Source: Arsenophonus sp. aPb | GTDB taxonomy: Bacteria > Pseudomonadota > Gammaproteobacteria > Enterobacterales > Enterobacteriaceae | Length of the DNA: 64,000 nucleotides | Reading direction: 5' to 3' | NCBI RefSeq assembly: GCF_029873475.1 | Contig: NZ_CP123499.1 | Location: 1,674,001-1,738,000 of the forward strand | Part shown: piece after piece, positions 17,980 to 26,743 of the stretch | Layout: every line of letters starts with the position of its first letter | Position numbering within the stretch: position 1 is the stretch's first letter | Notes under the pieces: generated by a model | What the model saw: the letters and a program-made list of their open reading frames with translations, nothing else | Database searches by the model: none | What the model was told of the DNA's origin: nothing | Translations under genes and position numbers: made by a program

Positions 17980-19092
17980 TTAATGCTGGCTAGTAAGATA
18001 ATTTGCCATCAAATCGGTGATCCTACCTGTATTTGCGGTATAACTCATAAATTGTGCAGGCGTTATATCGATGACTCTGGGTAACATTGAGGTCACTATA
18101 CTCGATTTTGTCAAACCTTGAATATTTTCATCACTCTCAGCCAAACGCAATGCCTGTGCCATTGAAGCAAAGCAAGCTTTCAGATTATTTTGTGTTTTCT
18201 CTGATATAATAGTATTAATTTTGTCGTCCATTAAATGTTTAAATTCCTCTTGTGCCACGATCTGGTCTAATTGTTGCACTTCCTCTGGCGCACTTTTATC
18301 CATTGTCATAATTTTATCTAATTCATCCATTGTGACTTTGGGAAAAAATTCACCTAAATAGGTTTTTACCATCCAGGCCAAGGCGATGGGTTCAGATTGT
18401 AATTCTGGTGTACTAAATGCCTTAATCAGTTTGCTATTATCATTTTTGGAATAAAATTGACTACTAGGCTCTCCCCTAAAAATACCTTCAACATGCTTGT
18501 TGTTGATATGTTGATTTAAATTGGCACAAATTCCCCCAATACCTGTGTGCATCGCTTCTTCTACACACGCTTTAGCAACTTCAGCAATTTTCGTTGCTGC
18601 GACTTTATTTTGATCAACATTATCATTGGTTGAGGAAACATTTTTCTGCCAAAAAGTAGACATATTAAATTTGAAAAAATCATTGAAGCTAGTTTTCTGT
18701 TGTTTTGCATTTAAAATAGCACTTTCTGATTTCACAGAAGTTGATCGTGCCAACTCTGCTGTTTTTGATAAAGCGCTTTCGGATTTTACAGAAGATAATC
18801 GTGCTACCTCTGGCGCGTTTTGGCTGGTTAAAGTCATTCCATCTGACGATAATGAACTCACTTTACGTAATTCAACGGGAAATTTTAGCGGTTGGGATGA
18901 ATAGCTAAAAGCATCCCTTGATTTCCATTCAAATTCACTGGAACTATTTTTTACTCCCGCGAAATTATTTACCAAACTCGTTACTGTATTGATAAAATTA
19001 TTAAAGCTTCTTTGAATTGTTGATATTATCGGGGTTGTTTCTGTCCATGATGGTTCAGTATTGTTGGTGTTGGAAAAACTATCTAAACGCAT
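17980..19092 (-). CDS. RhoGAP-like protein, candidate secreted effector
   Basis: I do not know a named gene for this. The 370 residues start at MRLDSFSNTN (19092, with a GGAG ribosome site); the longer frame uses a TTG. No signal peptide or membrane helix. Residues 1-165 are Ser/Asn-rich and likely disordered, with an 18-residue tandem repeat (97-114 and 115-132, core SVKSESA). Residues 170-365 resemble a eukaryotic RhoGAP domain: VEGIFR with the putative Arg finger at 206, then PIALAWMVKTYL matching the helix that contains the conserved Lys (here 243). The second conserved Arg of RhoGAPs is Gly. It is a paralog of the next gene. The domain call is from pattern recognition, not a profile search. 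Confidence 0.6.
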   Translation of the reverse strand: MRLDSFSNTNNTEPSWTETTPIISTIQRSFNNFINTVTSLVNNFAGVKNSSSEFEWKSRDAFSYSSQPLKFPVELRKVSSLSSDGMTLTSQNAPEVARLSSVKSESALSKTAELARSTSVKSESAILNAKQQKTSFNDFFKFNMSTFWQKNVSSTNDNVDQNKVAATKIAEVAKACVEEAMHTGIGGICANLNQHINNKHVEGIFRGEPSSQFYSKNDNSKLIKAFSTPELQSEPIALAWMVKTYLGEFFPKVTMDELDKIMTMDKSAPEEVQQLDQIVAQEEFKHLMDDKINTIISEKTQNNLKACFASMAQALRLAESDENIQGLTKSSIVTSMLPRVIDITPAQFMSYTANTGRITDLMANYLTSQH

Positions 19093-19557
19093 TTTAACTC
19101 CATTATTTATTTTATATATTTGCACCGACAATTTTAAATATAATTAAATAACACCAATACCAAATTTAGCTTTTCTATTATTTACGAAATAAATAGCTAA
19201 CTTTTTATAAACAGTAAGTATATTATCTATAGATAATGAAATAGTTATAAAATAAATTCATATAATTATGTGGATACTCAATATAATTAAAATAGCATTA
19301 TAAATCGCATTGTATTAAATAGGTTATTTAATATATTTAAAATAAGCAATAGTGTTAATTATTGGTTAATTTTATTTTAATTTAGTGAGTAAGAAAATTA
19401 TACTTTAGCAGGAATAACGCTAATGTCATGATTAACAAGCAAGTTGAATTTTGATATAAAGATTTACATTAAAACCACTACCAAATATTGTTTGAAAAAT
19501 AATTTATTATTTGTCAACAGTATTATTTATAGTAGTGGTCTGTTAATTATAAATATT
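19093..19557. other. AT-rich gap between the two RhoGAP-like genes
   Basis: 465 bp with no reading frame of note. It must hold the promoter of the downstream effector gene, but A/T runs are too frequent to choose a -10. The end near 19540 contains the terminator of the upstream gene. Confidence 0.5.
19474..19539 (-). terminator. Possible terminator of the larger RhoGAP-like gene
   Basis: ACCACTAC (19474-19481) and GTAGTGGT (19532-19539) pair over a long AT-rich loop, 19 bp after the stop on the minus strand. The minus-strand tail is TTTAATG. The long loop weakens the call. Confidence 0.4.
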
Positions 19558-21102
19558 TTAACTGTTTATTAAAGTATTTCCTATCAGGTTGGAAATTTCA
19601 TTTTTATTATAATTTATATAATTCATATAATCATTAAGTTCTTTTGCAGCATCTTTTTTAGCCGCATTTAGTTTTGTGGCAAATTCTTTATCATAAGATG
19701 CTTTAACAGCAAACTTTTCAGAAAAGAATCCCTCAGAATCAAGTTGTTTAGCAACAAATTCTTCAGCAACGAATTCCTCAGGTTGTTTTATCAAGCCAGT
19801 TAACATTGAACCAATAATATTGACCGAATTAAATGGGTTATCATTAGACCCTAACGTTTTACCAAATTTTAATGTGTTTGCTATCGTAGTAAAACACGCT
19901 TTCAAATTATCTTTTGTTTTATTACTATTTACTTGATCAATTTTTTTCTCAATTAAATCAGCTAATAGCTTTTGCTCTAGCTTTTGCCCGTTAATTGTAT
20001 TAAATTCTTCCATCGTAATTTTAGGCATATTTTGATCTATATATAATTTTACCATCCATGCCAAGGCGATAGGATCAGAAAAACAGTTATCGTTATTGAA
20101 TGCTTTGAGTAATTTTTCAGGATCATCTTTTTTATAGATTGAATTATTTGGTGGCTGTCTAAAAATACCATCAACATTTTTTTCAGCTATCGCATTATTT
20201 AACGCATCACAAACTCCTTTTATATTAAGATGCATCGCACGAGCGACCAACTCAGCAGGCGGTACTATCTTTGATTCATTTTTCGTACCAAACAAAGCAT
20301 TCCATATAGAGCTAGCAAGACGAGAAATAAAAGATTTAGGCACAGCAAAGGTTTGTTCTGCCAATTGCGTTATCTTATTTCGTTCATTATTGAACTTAAC
20401 TTCTGCAAAAACCATGTTTTCAATAGAAGAAAAATTATTTGGCTTAGTTATATTTATCTCTTTATTACTATGCAAATGGTTTGTTGCTCTATCACTGGCA
20501 TAATTGCCAATTTCTTCATAAATAGGCTCCTCATTTTCACCAATAGCAGCATAGCCAATTTCGTCATAAATGTGGGGCTTTTCTCCAACAGCACTTTCAT
20601 TAACCGTTGCATAAATGTGGCTATCTCCTCCTACCTTAGCATATCCGTGCGCATGATAAACTTTGTCATTATTGAGCCCATCATCAATAACACTATAATG
20701 ATCTCGGTTATTGACAGACACTTGTTTTTCAATTGCATCATTAGGAACATGATAAATAGGCTCCTGTTCTCTAATTACATCAAAAGGCGTAGAATATAAA
20801 TTTTCACTTTGCAACTTTGCTTGCTGTAATGTATTTTCTGCATTTTTGGCAGTCATAAAAACATCATGTAAATGGGAATTCAAAAAGACAGAAAAATTGG
20901 ACAGTGTTGAAACTATATTTTTTTCGCGGTTTAATCCACTATCATTGAGTTTTACATTATTGGCAAGACGTTGAGCGCTATTGTTAATATTGTTAATCTC
21001 CTTAGAAACCGGATACAACTTAATTGCGATAAACTCTCTATCTGGATTTAGCTTTTTATAGGATGTTAACGAAATTGGCATGGTGGCATTGTTATAACTC
21101 AT
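19558..21102 (-). CDS. RhoGAP-like protein with a tandem EPIYA/pYEEI-like tyrosine region, candidate secreted effector
   Basis: No named family recognised. 514 residues, ATG with a GGGAG ribosome site, no signal peptide. Residues 100-205 hold a dense run of tyrosine motifs: EPIYHVP (Tyr117), DHYSVI (136), KVYHAHGYAKV (149,154), HIYATV (164), HIYDEIGYAAI (179,184) and EPIYEEI (195). These look like EPIYA motifs of CagA and Bartonella Bep effectors, and the last contains YEEI, the optimum for Src-family SH2 domains. Residues 285-440 form the RhoGAP-like domain: VDGIFR (Arg315) and DPIALAWMVKLYI (Lys352), collinear with the neighbouring paralog. The C-terminal 75 residues are Ala/Lys/Glu-rich helix. 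A role as a host-directed effector is inference; no secretion genes are in the window. Confidence 0.6.
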   Translation of the reverse strand: MSYNNATMPISLTSYKKLNPDREFIAIKLYPVSKEINNINNSAQRLANNVKLNDSGLNREKNIVSTLSNFSVFLNSHLHDVFMTAKNAENTLQQAKLQSENLYSTPFDVIREQEPIYHVPNDAIEKQVSVNNRDHYSVIDDGLNNDKVYHAHGYAKVGGDSHIYATVNESAVGEKPHIYDEIGYAAIGENEEPIYEEIGNYASDRATNHLHSNKEINITKPNNFSSIENMVFAEVKFNNERNKITQLAEQTFAVPKSFISRLASSIWNALFGTKNESKIVPPAELVARAMHLNIKGVCDALNNAIAEKNVDGIFRQPPNNSIYKKDDPEKLLKAFNNDNCFSDPIALAWMVKLYIDQNMPKITMEEFNTINGQKLEQKLLADLIEKKIDQVNSNKTKDNLKACFTTIANTLKFGKTLGSNDNPFNSVNIIGSMLTGLIKQPEEFVAEEFVAKQLDSEGFFSEKFAVKASYDKEFATKLNAAKKDAAKELNDYMNYINYNKNEISNLIGNTLINS

Positions 21103-21461
21103 TTTGACTCCCTATTGATTTTATCTATCCTAATAATAATTATAAATTAGCCAATAAAAATAAATATCAAATTACATTCAAATAGTCATATCCAGAGCGA
21201 ATTTTTATATAAAAATTAATTATATTTAATTAAATATTCAATAATATAATAAATATTTTTATATTACTTGAAAGGAAAAATATAGTTTTTATTTAAATGA
21301 TAAATAATATTAATTTAATCTAACTACTTATAAATTTGACAAATTTTCAAACTACTTCCATATTTAGAAATGGTTAAATTAATATACTCTAGGGTGTTAA
21401 GGTTATTAAAATGTCAGCCATATTCAATAAGTTATTAGCATTCTTTTCAATAGGAGCACGC
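21103..21461. other. AT-rich divergent spacer before the yegP-like gene
   Basis: 359 bp containing the divergent promoters of the larger RhoGAP-like gene and of the yegP-like gene. No confident promoter hexamers. A frame opening at 21411 adds 17 codons to the YegP-like protein, but the ribosome site (AGGAG at 21452) favours 21462. Confidence 0.45.
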
Positions 21462-21656
21462 ATGGGTTACTATGAAATCAAAAAAAGTAGTAAAAGCACT
21501 GAGCAACCATACTACTTTGTGTTAAAAGCCGCTAATCATGAAGTTATTGCCACCAGTGAGATGTATAAAACCAAAGCCGCTGTACAGAAAGGGATTGCCT
21601 CAGTGCAAAAAAATGGCCCAACCAAACAAGTTAAAGATCTCACCAGCGAAACCTAA
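21462..21656 (+). CDS. YegP-like UPF0339 (DUF1508) small protein, single-repeat form
   Basis: Small protein of the UPF0339/DUF1508 family, function unknown. Starting at MGYYEIKKSS (21462, AGGAG ribosome site) it has 64 residues and one DUF1508 unit: FVLKAANHEVIATSEMY followed by KGIASVQKNGP. E. coli YegP (about 110 residues) has two such units; this one best resembles its second unit (FNLKAANHQIIGSSQMY, GIASVKANG, TVKD). Followed by a clean terminator, so monocistronic. Confidence 0.85.
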   Translation: MGYYEIKKSSKSTEQPYYFVLKAANHEVIATSEMYKTKAAVQKGIASVQKNGPTKQVKDLTSET

Positions 21657-21674
21657 GCTATTCATTATTTATCT

Positions 21675-21700
21675 AAAAGCTGCAGATATTGGCAGCTTTT
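21675..21700 (+). terminator. Rho-independent terminator after the yegP-like gene
   Basis: AAAAGCTGC and GCAGCTTTT pair perfectly over an 8-nt loop, 19 bp past the stop; the stem itself ends in a T-run and ccattt follows. Confidence 0.8.
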
Positions 21701-21834
21701 CCATTTAGCGCCTTTCTATTATTCTCCTTATATTCTCCTTAGCCAAGATACAAATAAAGTAATAAATTTTTTAGCAACTGCTATGCTGTTATTTTAACAG
21801 CAATAAACCCTATTAAATCCAAAGGAATGTCACC

Positions 21835-22449
21835 ATGAAACTCTATTATTCTGCCGGAACTTGTTCACTAGCCCCTCATATTGTATTAAGAGAAACTGGC
21901 TTAGATTTTAGTATGGAACGGGTTGATTTAAAGAAAAAATGTACCGAGAAAGAAGTAGATTTTTATACGATTAATCCTAAAGGCCAGGTACCGGTATTAC
22001 AGTTAGATAACCATGATATATTGACGGAAAATGCGATTATTTTGCAATATATTGCCGATCAAGCCGCAGGATCAAATGATAAATTAATTGCACCTATGAG
22101 CAGCCTACAACGTTATCATCAGCTAGAATTGGTTAACTATATCGCCACAGAATTACATAAAGGCTTTAGCCCGCTATTTTCACCTTTAACGCCAGATAAT
22201 TATCGCGAAATAGTGATAAAATCCTTGATCACAAAATTCAGCTATATGGAAAATTTGTTGACTAAGCGTAAATTTATCTGCGGTGAAAACTTTACTATTG
22301 CTGATGCTTATCTATTTACCATCTATCGTTGGGCAACCGTAGGTAATGTTGACCTTAGCCAATATCAACATCTAAAACAATATATTGAAGAGAAAATTAG
22401 CCCACGTAAAAGTGTACAAGAAGCATTAACGACGGAAGGTTTAATCTGA
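21835..22449 (+). CDS. gstA: Glutathione S-transferase GstA (beta class)
   Basis: Cytosolic beta-class glutathione S-transferase conjugating or transferring glutathione to electrophiles and peroxides. The 204 residues (E. coli 201) have the N-terminal thioredoxin-fold domain with the catalytic Cys10 (AGTCSLAPH), the cis-Pro NPKGQVPVLQLD segment, and the helical domain with NYIATELHKGFSPLF and the FTIADAYLF N-capping box. AAGGAATG supplies the ribosome site. Next to pdxY and tyrS as in E. coli. Confidence 0.95.
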   Translation: MKLYYSAGTCSLAPHIVLRETGLDFSMERVDLKKKCTEKEVDFYTINPKGQVPVLQLDNHDILTENAIILQYIADQAAGSNDKLIAPMSSLQRYHQLELVNYIATELHKGFSPLFSPLTPDNYREIVIKSLITKFSYMENLLTKRKFICGENFTIADAYLFTIYRWATVGNVDLSQYQHLKQYIEEKISPRKSVQEALTTEGLI

Positions 22450-22466
22450 GATTGTTTTTTTATTTT

Positions 22467-22500
22467 TTGCTCTTCAAGTTTACATTAATTTGAAGAGCAA
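22467..22500. terminator. Hairpin between gstA and pdxY
   Basis: Perfect 11-bp stem TTGCTCTTCAA / TTGAAGAGCAA with a 12-nt loop between convergent genes. A T-run precedes the stem on the plus strand; the tails after the stem are weak, so efficiency is uncertain. Confidence 0.6.
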
Positions 22501-22518
22501 TATCATTCGATAACAGGG

Positions 22519-23382
22519 TTAATCAAGCTGTACCGCTTTAAAGTGATGAGTAGGATTTACCATCTTATCTTGCGCAGCAATCAGTTGTAATTCATATTGT
22601 TCCATTGCTTTGGTTTTTAACATCACTTCATAAACCGCAGCTGCTATGTGCTCTAATGCGCTAGGTAACGCTTTACCGTTTAATAAATTGACTAGCAATA
22701 AGCCACTGGTTAAATCGCCAACCCCAACCGGTTGCTGTTTACCAAAATCAATTAGGGGCCGACTAATATGCCAGCAATGCGCTTCGGTCACTAATAACAT
22801 TTCAAAACAGTCGGCATGATAACCAGCACGACTAAGATGTTTTACTAAAATGGTTTTAGGCCCTTTTTGACACAATTCTCTCGCCGCTAATAGTGCTTGT
22901 TCCACATTAGTAATCGATTTTCCAACCAATGTTTCCAGCTCTAACAGGTTAGGCGCCATTATATCGCAGATAGGTAAAGCTTCATGACATAAAAATTCAG
23001 CTACTCCCGGGGCCACAATACAGCCTTTTTCAGCATGCCCCATCACCGGATCACAGAAATACCAAGCAGTAGGATTTGTTATTTTAGTCTGTCTAACAAT
23101 ATCAACAATCGCTTTTCCTTGTTCAGCAGAGCCAATATAGCCCGTCAGAACCGCATTACAATGTTTTAGTTTATGGATTTTAGCAATACCGTTAACAATA
23201 TCCGTTAAATGCTCAGGTGACATGACATTACCTGTCCATTGTGGATATTGTGTATGATTAGAAAATTGAACAGTATTCAGCGGCCAGACATCAATTCCCA
23301 GCCGTTGCATGGGAAAAACCGTGGCGCTATTACCCGCATGGCCAAAAACAACATGCGACTGAATTGAAAGAACGCTTTTCAT
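22519..23382 (-). CDS. pdxY: Pyridoxal kinase PdxY
   Basis: Ribokinase-family kinase phosphorylating pyridoxal with ATP in the vitamin B6 salvage pathway. The 287 residues equal E. coli PdxY. Seen motifs: SIQSHVVFGHAGNSA at the substrate site, DPVMGH (Mg-ATP region), LVKHLSRAGY, and the anion-hole PVGVGDLTSGLL with its catalytic Asp. It lies downstream of tyrS on the same strand, with a 168-bp gap, and pdxH (the B6 oxidase) is two genes upstream. Confidence 0.96.
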   Translation of the reverse strand: MKSVLSIQSHVVFGHAGNSATVFPMQRLGIDVWPLNTVQFSNHTQYPQWTGNVMSPEHLTDIVNGIAKIHKLKHCNAVLTGYIGSAEQGKAIVDIVRQTKITNPTAWYFCDPVMGHAEKGCIVAPGVAEFLCHEALPICDIMAPNLLELETLVGKSITNVEQALLAARELCQKGPKTILVKHLSRAGYHADCFEMLLVTEAHCWHISRPLIDFGKQQPVGVGDLTSGLLLVNLLNGKALPSALEHIAAAVYEVMLKTKAMEQYELQLIAAQDKMVNPTHHFKAVQLD

Positions 23383-23550
23383 ATACCACTCATTTATTTT
23401 ATTTTTAATAATAGTTGCTGTTATAAAACAAAATCATTACTAGCTAAACATGCAATTAACATGTTAGTAATTCATCTAATAAATTCCAATAAGTTGATCG
23501 CTACGTTAGATAAACCTTAAGATGATTAAACTTACGCTGCGGCGCACTCA

Positions 23551-24825
23551 TTATTGCCAATTAACTAAACAGTAATGTTTTTTTCCACGCCTGATTAAAG
23601 AATAACGACCAAATAGGCGATCTTCAGCAGTAAAAATGTATTCAGGATCGACGCATTTCTCGCCATTAATCGCTACCGCCTTCGAACTTATCATCGTTCT
23701 TGCCTGACCGCGCGAAGGAACCAGTTTTGCCTCGACTAAAGCCTGCTGTAAATCTGCTCCGGCATTTAGTTTGATCATCGGCATGCCATCTTGCGCTAAC
23801 TGGGCAAAATCTGCTGCGGTTAATGCCGCAATGGTATCGGAAAATAGGCTTTCTGTGATCCGCTTGGCAGCCTGTAAGCCCTCATCACCATGTACTAACT
23901 GGGTGACTTTTTCCGCTAATACATACTGCGCTCTCGGCGCTTTACCGCTGTTTTGATCTTCTTCTTGCAATGCGTCAATCTCTTCAATTGGCATAAAGGT
24001 AAAAAATTTAAGAAAACGATAAACATCCGCATCGGCCGTATTCACCCAGAATTGATAAAACTTATATGGACTGGTTTTTTGTGGATCTAACCAAACTGCC
24101 CCCGCTTCCGTCTTCCCAAATTTAGTGCCATCAGATTTAGTAATTAGTGGTACCGTTAGGCCAAAAACTTGTTTTTGATGTAGACGACGAGTTAGATCAA
24201 TACCTGAAGTAATATTGCCCCATTGATCAGAGCCGCCTATCTGTAATTCAACATTATGTTGATGGCATAGGTTAGCAAAATCATAAGATTGCAGTAGATT
24301 ATAGGAGAATTCAGTAAAAGAGATACCCGCATCATCGCGCTCAAGACGTTGTTTAACGGCTTCTTTATTGATCATTTGGTTAACAGAAAAATGTTTGCCA
24401 ATATCACGCAAAAAGGTTAAGACATCCATTTGACCAAACCAGTCATAATTATTAACAACCTTAGCGCTATTTTTTCCACAATCAAAATCCAGAAATGGCG
24501 AAACCTGTTGACGGATTTTTTCAACCCATTGCTGCACCGTTTCACTCGTATTTAATTTACGCTCAGTAGCTTTAAAGCTAGGATCGCCAATTAAACCTGT
24601 CGCCCCACCCACTAAAGCTACCGGTTGATGACCCATCTGCTGAAAGCGCTTTAAACATAGCAAAGGAACCAAATGCCCTAAGTGCAAGCTATCAGCGGTT
24701 GGATCAAATCCACAATAGAGCGTCACTGATCCCTGGGATAGTTTCTCTATTAATGCCTTTTCATCCGTCAGTTGGGCAATTAAACCCCGCTCTTGCAATT
24801 GTTCAATTAGGTTCTTGCTAACCAT
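23551..24825 (-). CDS. tyrS: Tyrosyl-tRNA synthetase
   Basis: Class I tyrosyl-tRNA synthetase charging tRNA-Tyr. Start chosen at MVSKNLIEQLQERG (24825), 6 nt after a GGAG ribosome site and agreeing with E. coli TyrS; 424 residues. HIGH-type motif HLGH (in DSLHLGHLVPLL), the tyrosine site GGSDQWGNI, and the KMSKS-equivalent KFGKT (in DGTKFGKTEAGAV). The C-terminal S4 RNA-binding domain includes PSRGQARTMI and RRGKKHYCL. Confidence 0.98.
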   Translation of the reverse strand: MVSKNLIEQLQERGLIAQLTDEKALIEKLSQGSVTLYCGFDPTADSLHLGHLVPLLCLKRFQQMGHQPVALVGGATGLIGDPSFKATERKLNTSETVQQWVEKIRQQVSPFLDFDCGKNSAKVVNNYDWFGQMDVLTFLRDIGKHFSVNQMINKEAVKQRLERDDAGISFTEFSYNLLQSYDFANLCHQHNVELQIGGSDQWGNITSGIDLTRRLHQKQVFGLTVPLITKSDGTKFGKTEAGAVWLDPQKTSPYKFYQFWVNTADADVYRFLKFFTFMPIEEIDALQEEDQNSGKAPRAQYVLAEKVTQLVHGDEGLQAAKRITESLFSDTIAALTAADFAQLAQDGMPMIKLNAGADLQQALVEAKLVPSRGQARTMISSKAVAINGEKCVDPEYIFTAEDRLFGRYSLIRRGKKHYCLVNWQ

Positions 24826-24941
24826 CAATAACTCCATCAATTTTTTTATTTCGTCGATTTTGTGGATAAATATAATATAAATAAGCGCAATAGAATAAAA
24901 CGCTAGTCAAATAAGTGCCAGTTAAAAATTATTTTTTCCGA

Positions 24942-25595
24942 TTAAGGCGCCAAGCGATCGATTTGCCAATGATCTTGTTGCCATTGATACAAAAATCGAT
25001 CATGTAGCCGTTTGGTACCACCTTGCCAAAATTCAACACTGTCAAATCTGACGCGATATCCGCCCCAAAAACTAGGTAAAGGAATTTCACCATTTTTAAA
25101 TTTTTGTTTTAATTCAAAAAATTTATTTTCTAATAGACTTCTAGCCGAAATTTTTGCAGATTGCCGTGAAACCCAGGCCGCTATTTGACTATCTTTTGGT
25201 CGACTATGAAAATATTTTATTACCTCAAGTGGAGAGAGTTTTTCTGCTTCACCCAAGAAACAAACCTGTCGCTCTAACTGATACCAGGGAAATAACAAAC
25301 TGACCTTATTGTTATGGGCGATATGTTGTGCTTTACGACTAGATAAATTGGTATAGAATATGAGTCCATTTTTATCATAATGCTTGAGTAATACAATTCG
25401 TTGATAGGGTTGTCCATCACTATCTACCGTGGCAACACACATGGCAGTCGGATCGGCTAATTTTGCTTCATACGCCTGTTTTAACCAACGCTCGAATAAA
25501 ACCAATGGTTCATCGGTTAAATCCTTACGCCTTAAGCCCCCTTGAGTATATTCTCGTCTTAAATTAGCAATATCCAACTGATTTTTTTCTGCCAT
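24942..25595 (-). CDS. pdxH: Pyridoxine/pyridoxamine 5'-phosphate oxidase
   Basis: FMN-dependent oxidase that makes pyridoxal 5'-phosphate from PNP or PMP. The 217 residues (E. coli 218) show LRREYTQGGLRRKDL at the N-terminus, RIVLLKHYDKNGLIFYTN (FMN binding), WYQLERQV, PSFWGGYRVRFDSVEFWQGG and the substrate-site RLHDRF. The product is the cofactor of SufS, encoded elsewhere in this window. Lies between tyrS and anmK on the same strand. Confidence 0.97.
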   Translation of the reverse strand: MAEKNQLDIANLRREYTQGGLRRKDLTDEPLVLFERWLKQAYEAKLADPTAMCVATVDSDGQPYQRIVLLKHYDKNGLIFYTNLSSRKAQHIAHNNKVSLLFPWYQLERQVCFLGEAEKLSPLEVIKYFHSRPKDSQIAAWVSRQSAKISARSLLENKFFELKQKFKNGEIPLPSFWGGYRVRFDSVEFWQGGTKRLHDRFLYQWQQDHWQIDRLAP

Positions 25596-25630
25596 TTCTT
25601 TGCCTCTAACTAATTATGATGGATAGCATG

Positions 25631-26743
25631 TTATACACCATTGGCCGGGTAAATTGCGCCTAATAGGGTTTCCTGGCTAGCACCAGTTACAGAGGGTAAA
25701 TTGCCTGGCAGACCCGATAAGGTACGAGCTGCTAACCACGCAAAGGCCAAAGCTTCCATATTGTCGCCGCTCAAACCATATTTATCTGTTGGTGCCACCA
25801 CAATATGGCTTAACAATTCGCTTAAGCTTGCCATAAGGTAGTTATTTTTAGCGCCGCCGCCACAAACCAATAAGCAATCTACCTGATCATAAAGTAAAAC
25901 TTGATCAACAATTGAACGAATGGTTAATTGTGCCAATGTCGCCTGTACATCCTGTGCCGATAAACTTATGTAAGGTGTTAGATATTTTTGTAACCAAGCA
26001 GCATTAAAATATTCTCTGCCGGTACTTTTTGGTGCTGGCCGCTTAAAATAAGGATCCGCTAGCATATCAGCCAGAAGCGACTCATTAACTTGCCCTGAGC
26101 GCGCCCAATCGCCATTACTATCATAAGATTTATTTAAATGTTGATTGGCCCAGATATCCAACAGAATATTTCCTGGTCCGGTATCATAGCCTTTAATTAT
26201 TGAATTCCCAAATAAAGTAGTAAGATTTGCGATGCCGCCAATATTTAAAATAATGCGATTTTCATCTGGATGGCTAACTACCTTATGATGAAAAGCCGGT
26301 ACTAAAGGAGCTCCTTGCCCACCATACGCCATATCCCTACGACGAAAATCGCCTACTACGGTGATGTTAGTTAACGCAACAATTCTATTATTATCGCCTA
26401 ATTGCATAGTAAAAGGCCTTTGGCCAGTAGGTTGATGCCAAACGGTTTGCCCATGACACCCTATTGCGGTAATCTCTGTGGCCAGTAATGATTGCTGTTT
26501 CAATAGATTATTGATCGCATCGGCATATAACGTGCCGAGCTGATAATCAATTTCACCTATTGTTGCTAAAGTAACCGCTTGACCTTGACATATAGACAAG
26601 ATTTGTTTTTTTAATTCCACGGGAAAGGGAAAGGCAATCGCACCTAACTGAACCACATTTTGGTCATCAATTTCTGCCAAAACAACATCAACCCCATCGA
26701 GGCTTGTACCTGACATAACACCTATATAGCGACCTGCTTTCAT
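25631..26743 (-). CDS. anmK: Anhydro-N-acetylmuramic acid kinase
   Basis: Sugar kinase of the murein-recycling pathway; hydrolyses and phosphorylates 1,6-anhydroMurNAc to MurNAc-6-P. The 370 residues (E. coli 369) start GRYIGVMSGTSLDGVD (ATP-binding, catalytic Asp region), followed by GCHGQTVWH, NIGGIANLT, GYDTGPGN and LLVCGGGAKN, all family signatures. Together with mppA (murein tripeptide uptake) it suggests that wall recycling is kept. It ends 35 bp before pdxH, so the two may be co-transcribed. Confidence 0.97.
   Translation of the reverse strand: MKAGRYIGVMSGTSLDGVDVVLAEIDDQNVVQLGAIAFPFPVELKKQILSICQGQAVTLATIGEIDYQLGTLYADAINNLLKQQSLLATEITAIGCHGQTVWHQPTGQRPFTMQLGDNNRIVALTNITVVGDFRRRDMAYGGQGAPLVPAFHHKVVSHPDENRIILNIGGIANLTTLFGNSIIKGYDTGPGNILLDIWANQHLNKSYDSNGDWARSGQVNESLLADMLADPYFKRPAPKSTGREYFNAAWLQKYLTPYISLSAQDVQATLAQLTIRSIVDQVLLYDQVDCLLVCGGGAKNNYLMASLSELLSHIVVAPTDKYGLSGDNMEALAFAWLAARTLSGLPGNLPSVTGASQETLLGAIYPANGV

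Noticed and set aside
20353..20799. Plus-strand reading frame inside the larger RhoGAP-like gene
   Set aside because: Antisense shadow with no ribosome site; low-complexity Ile/Asn composition.
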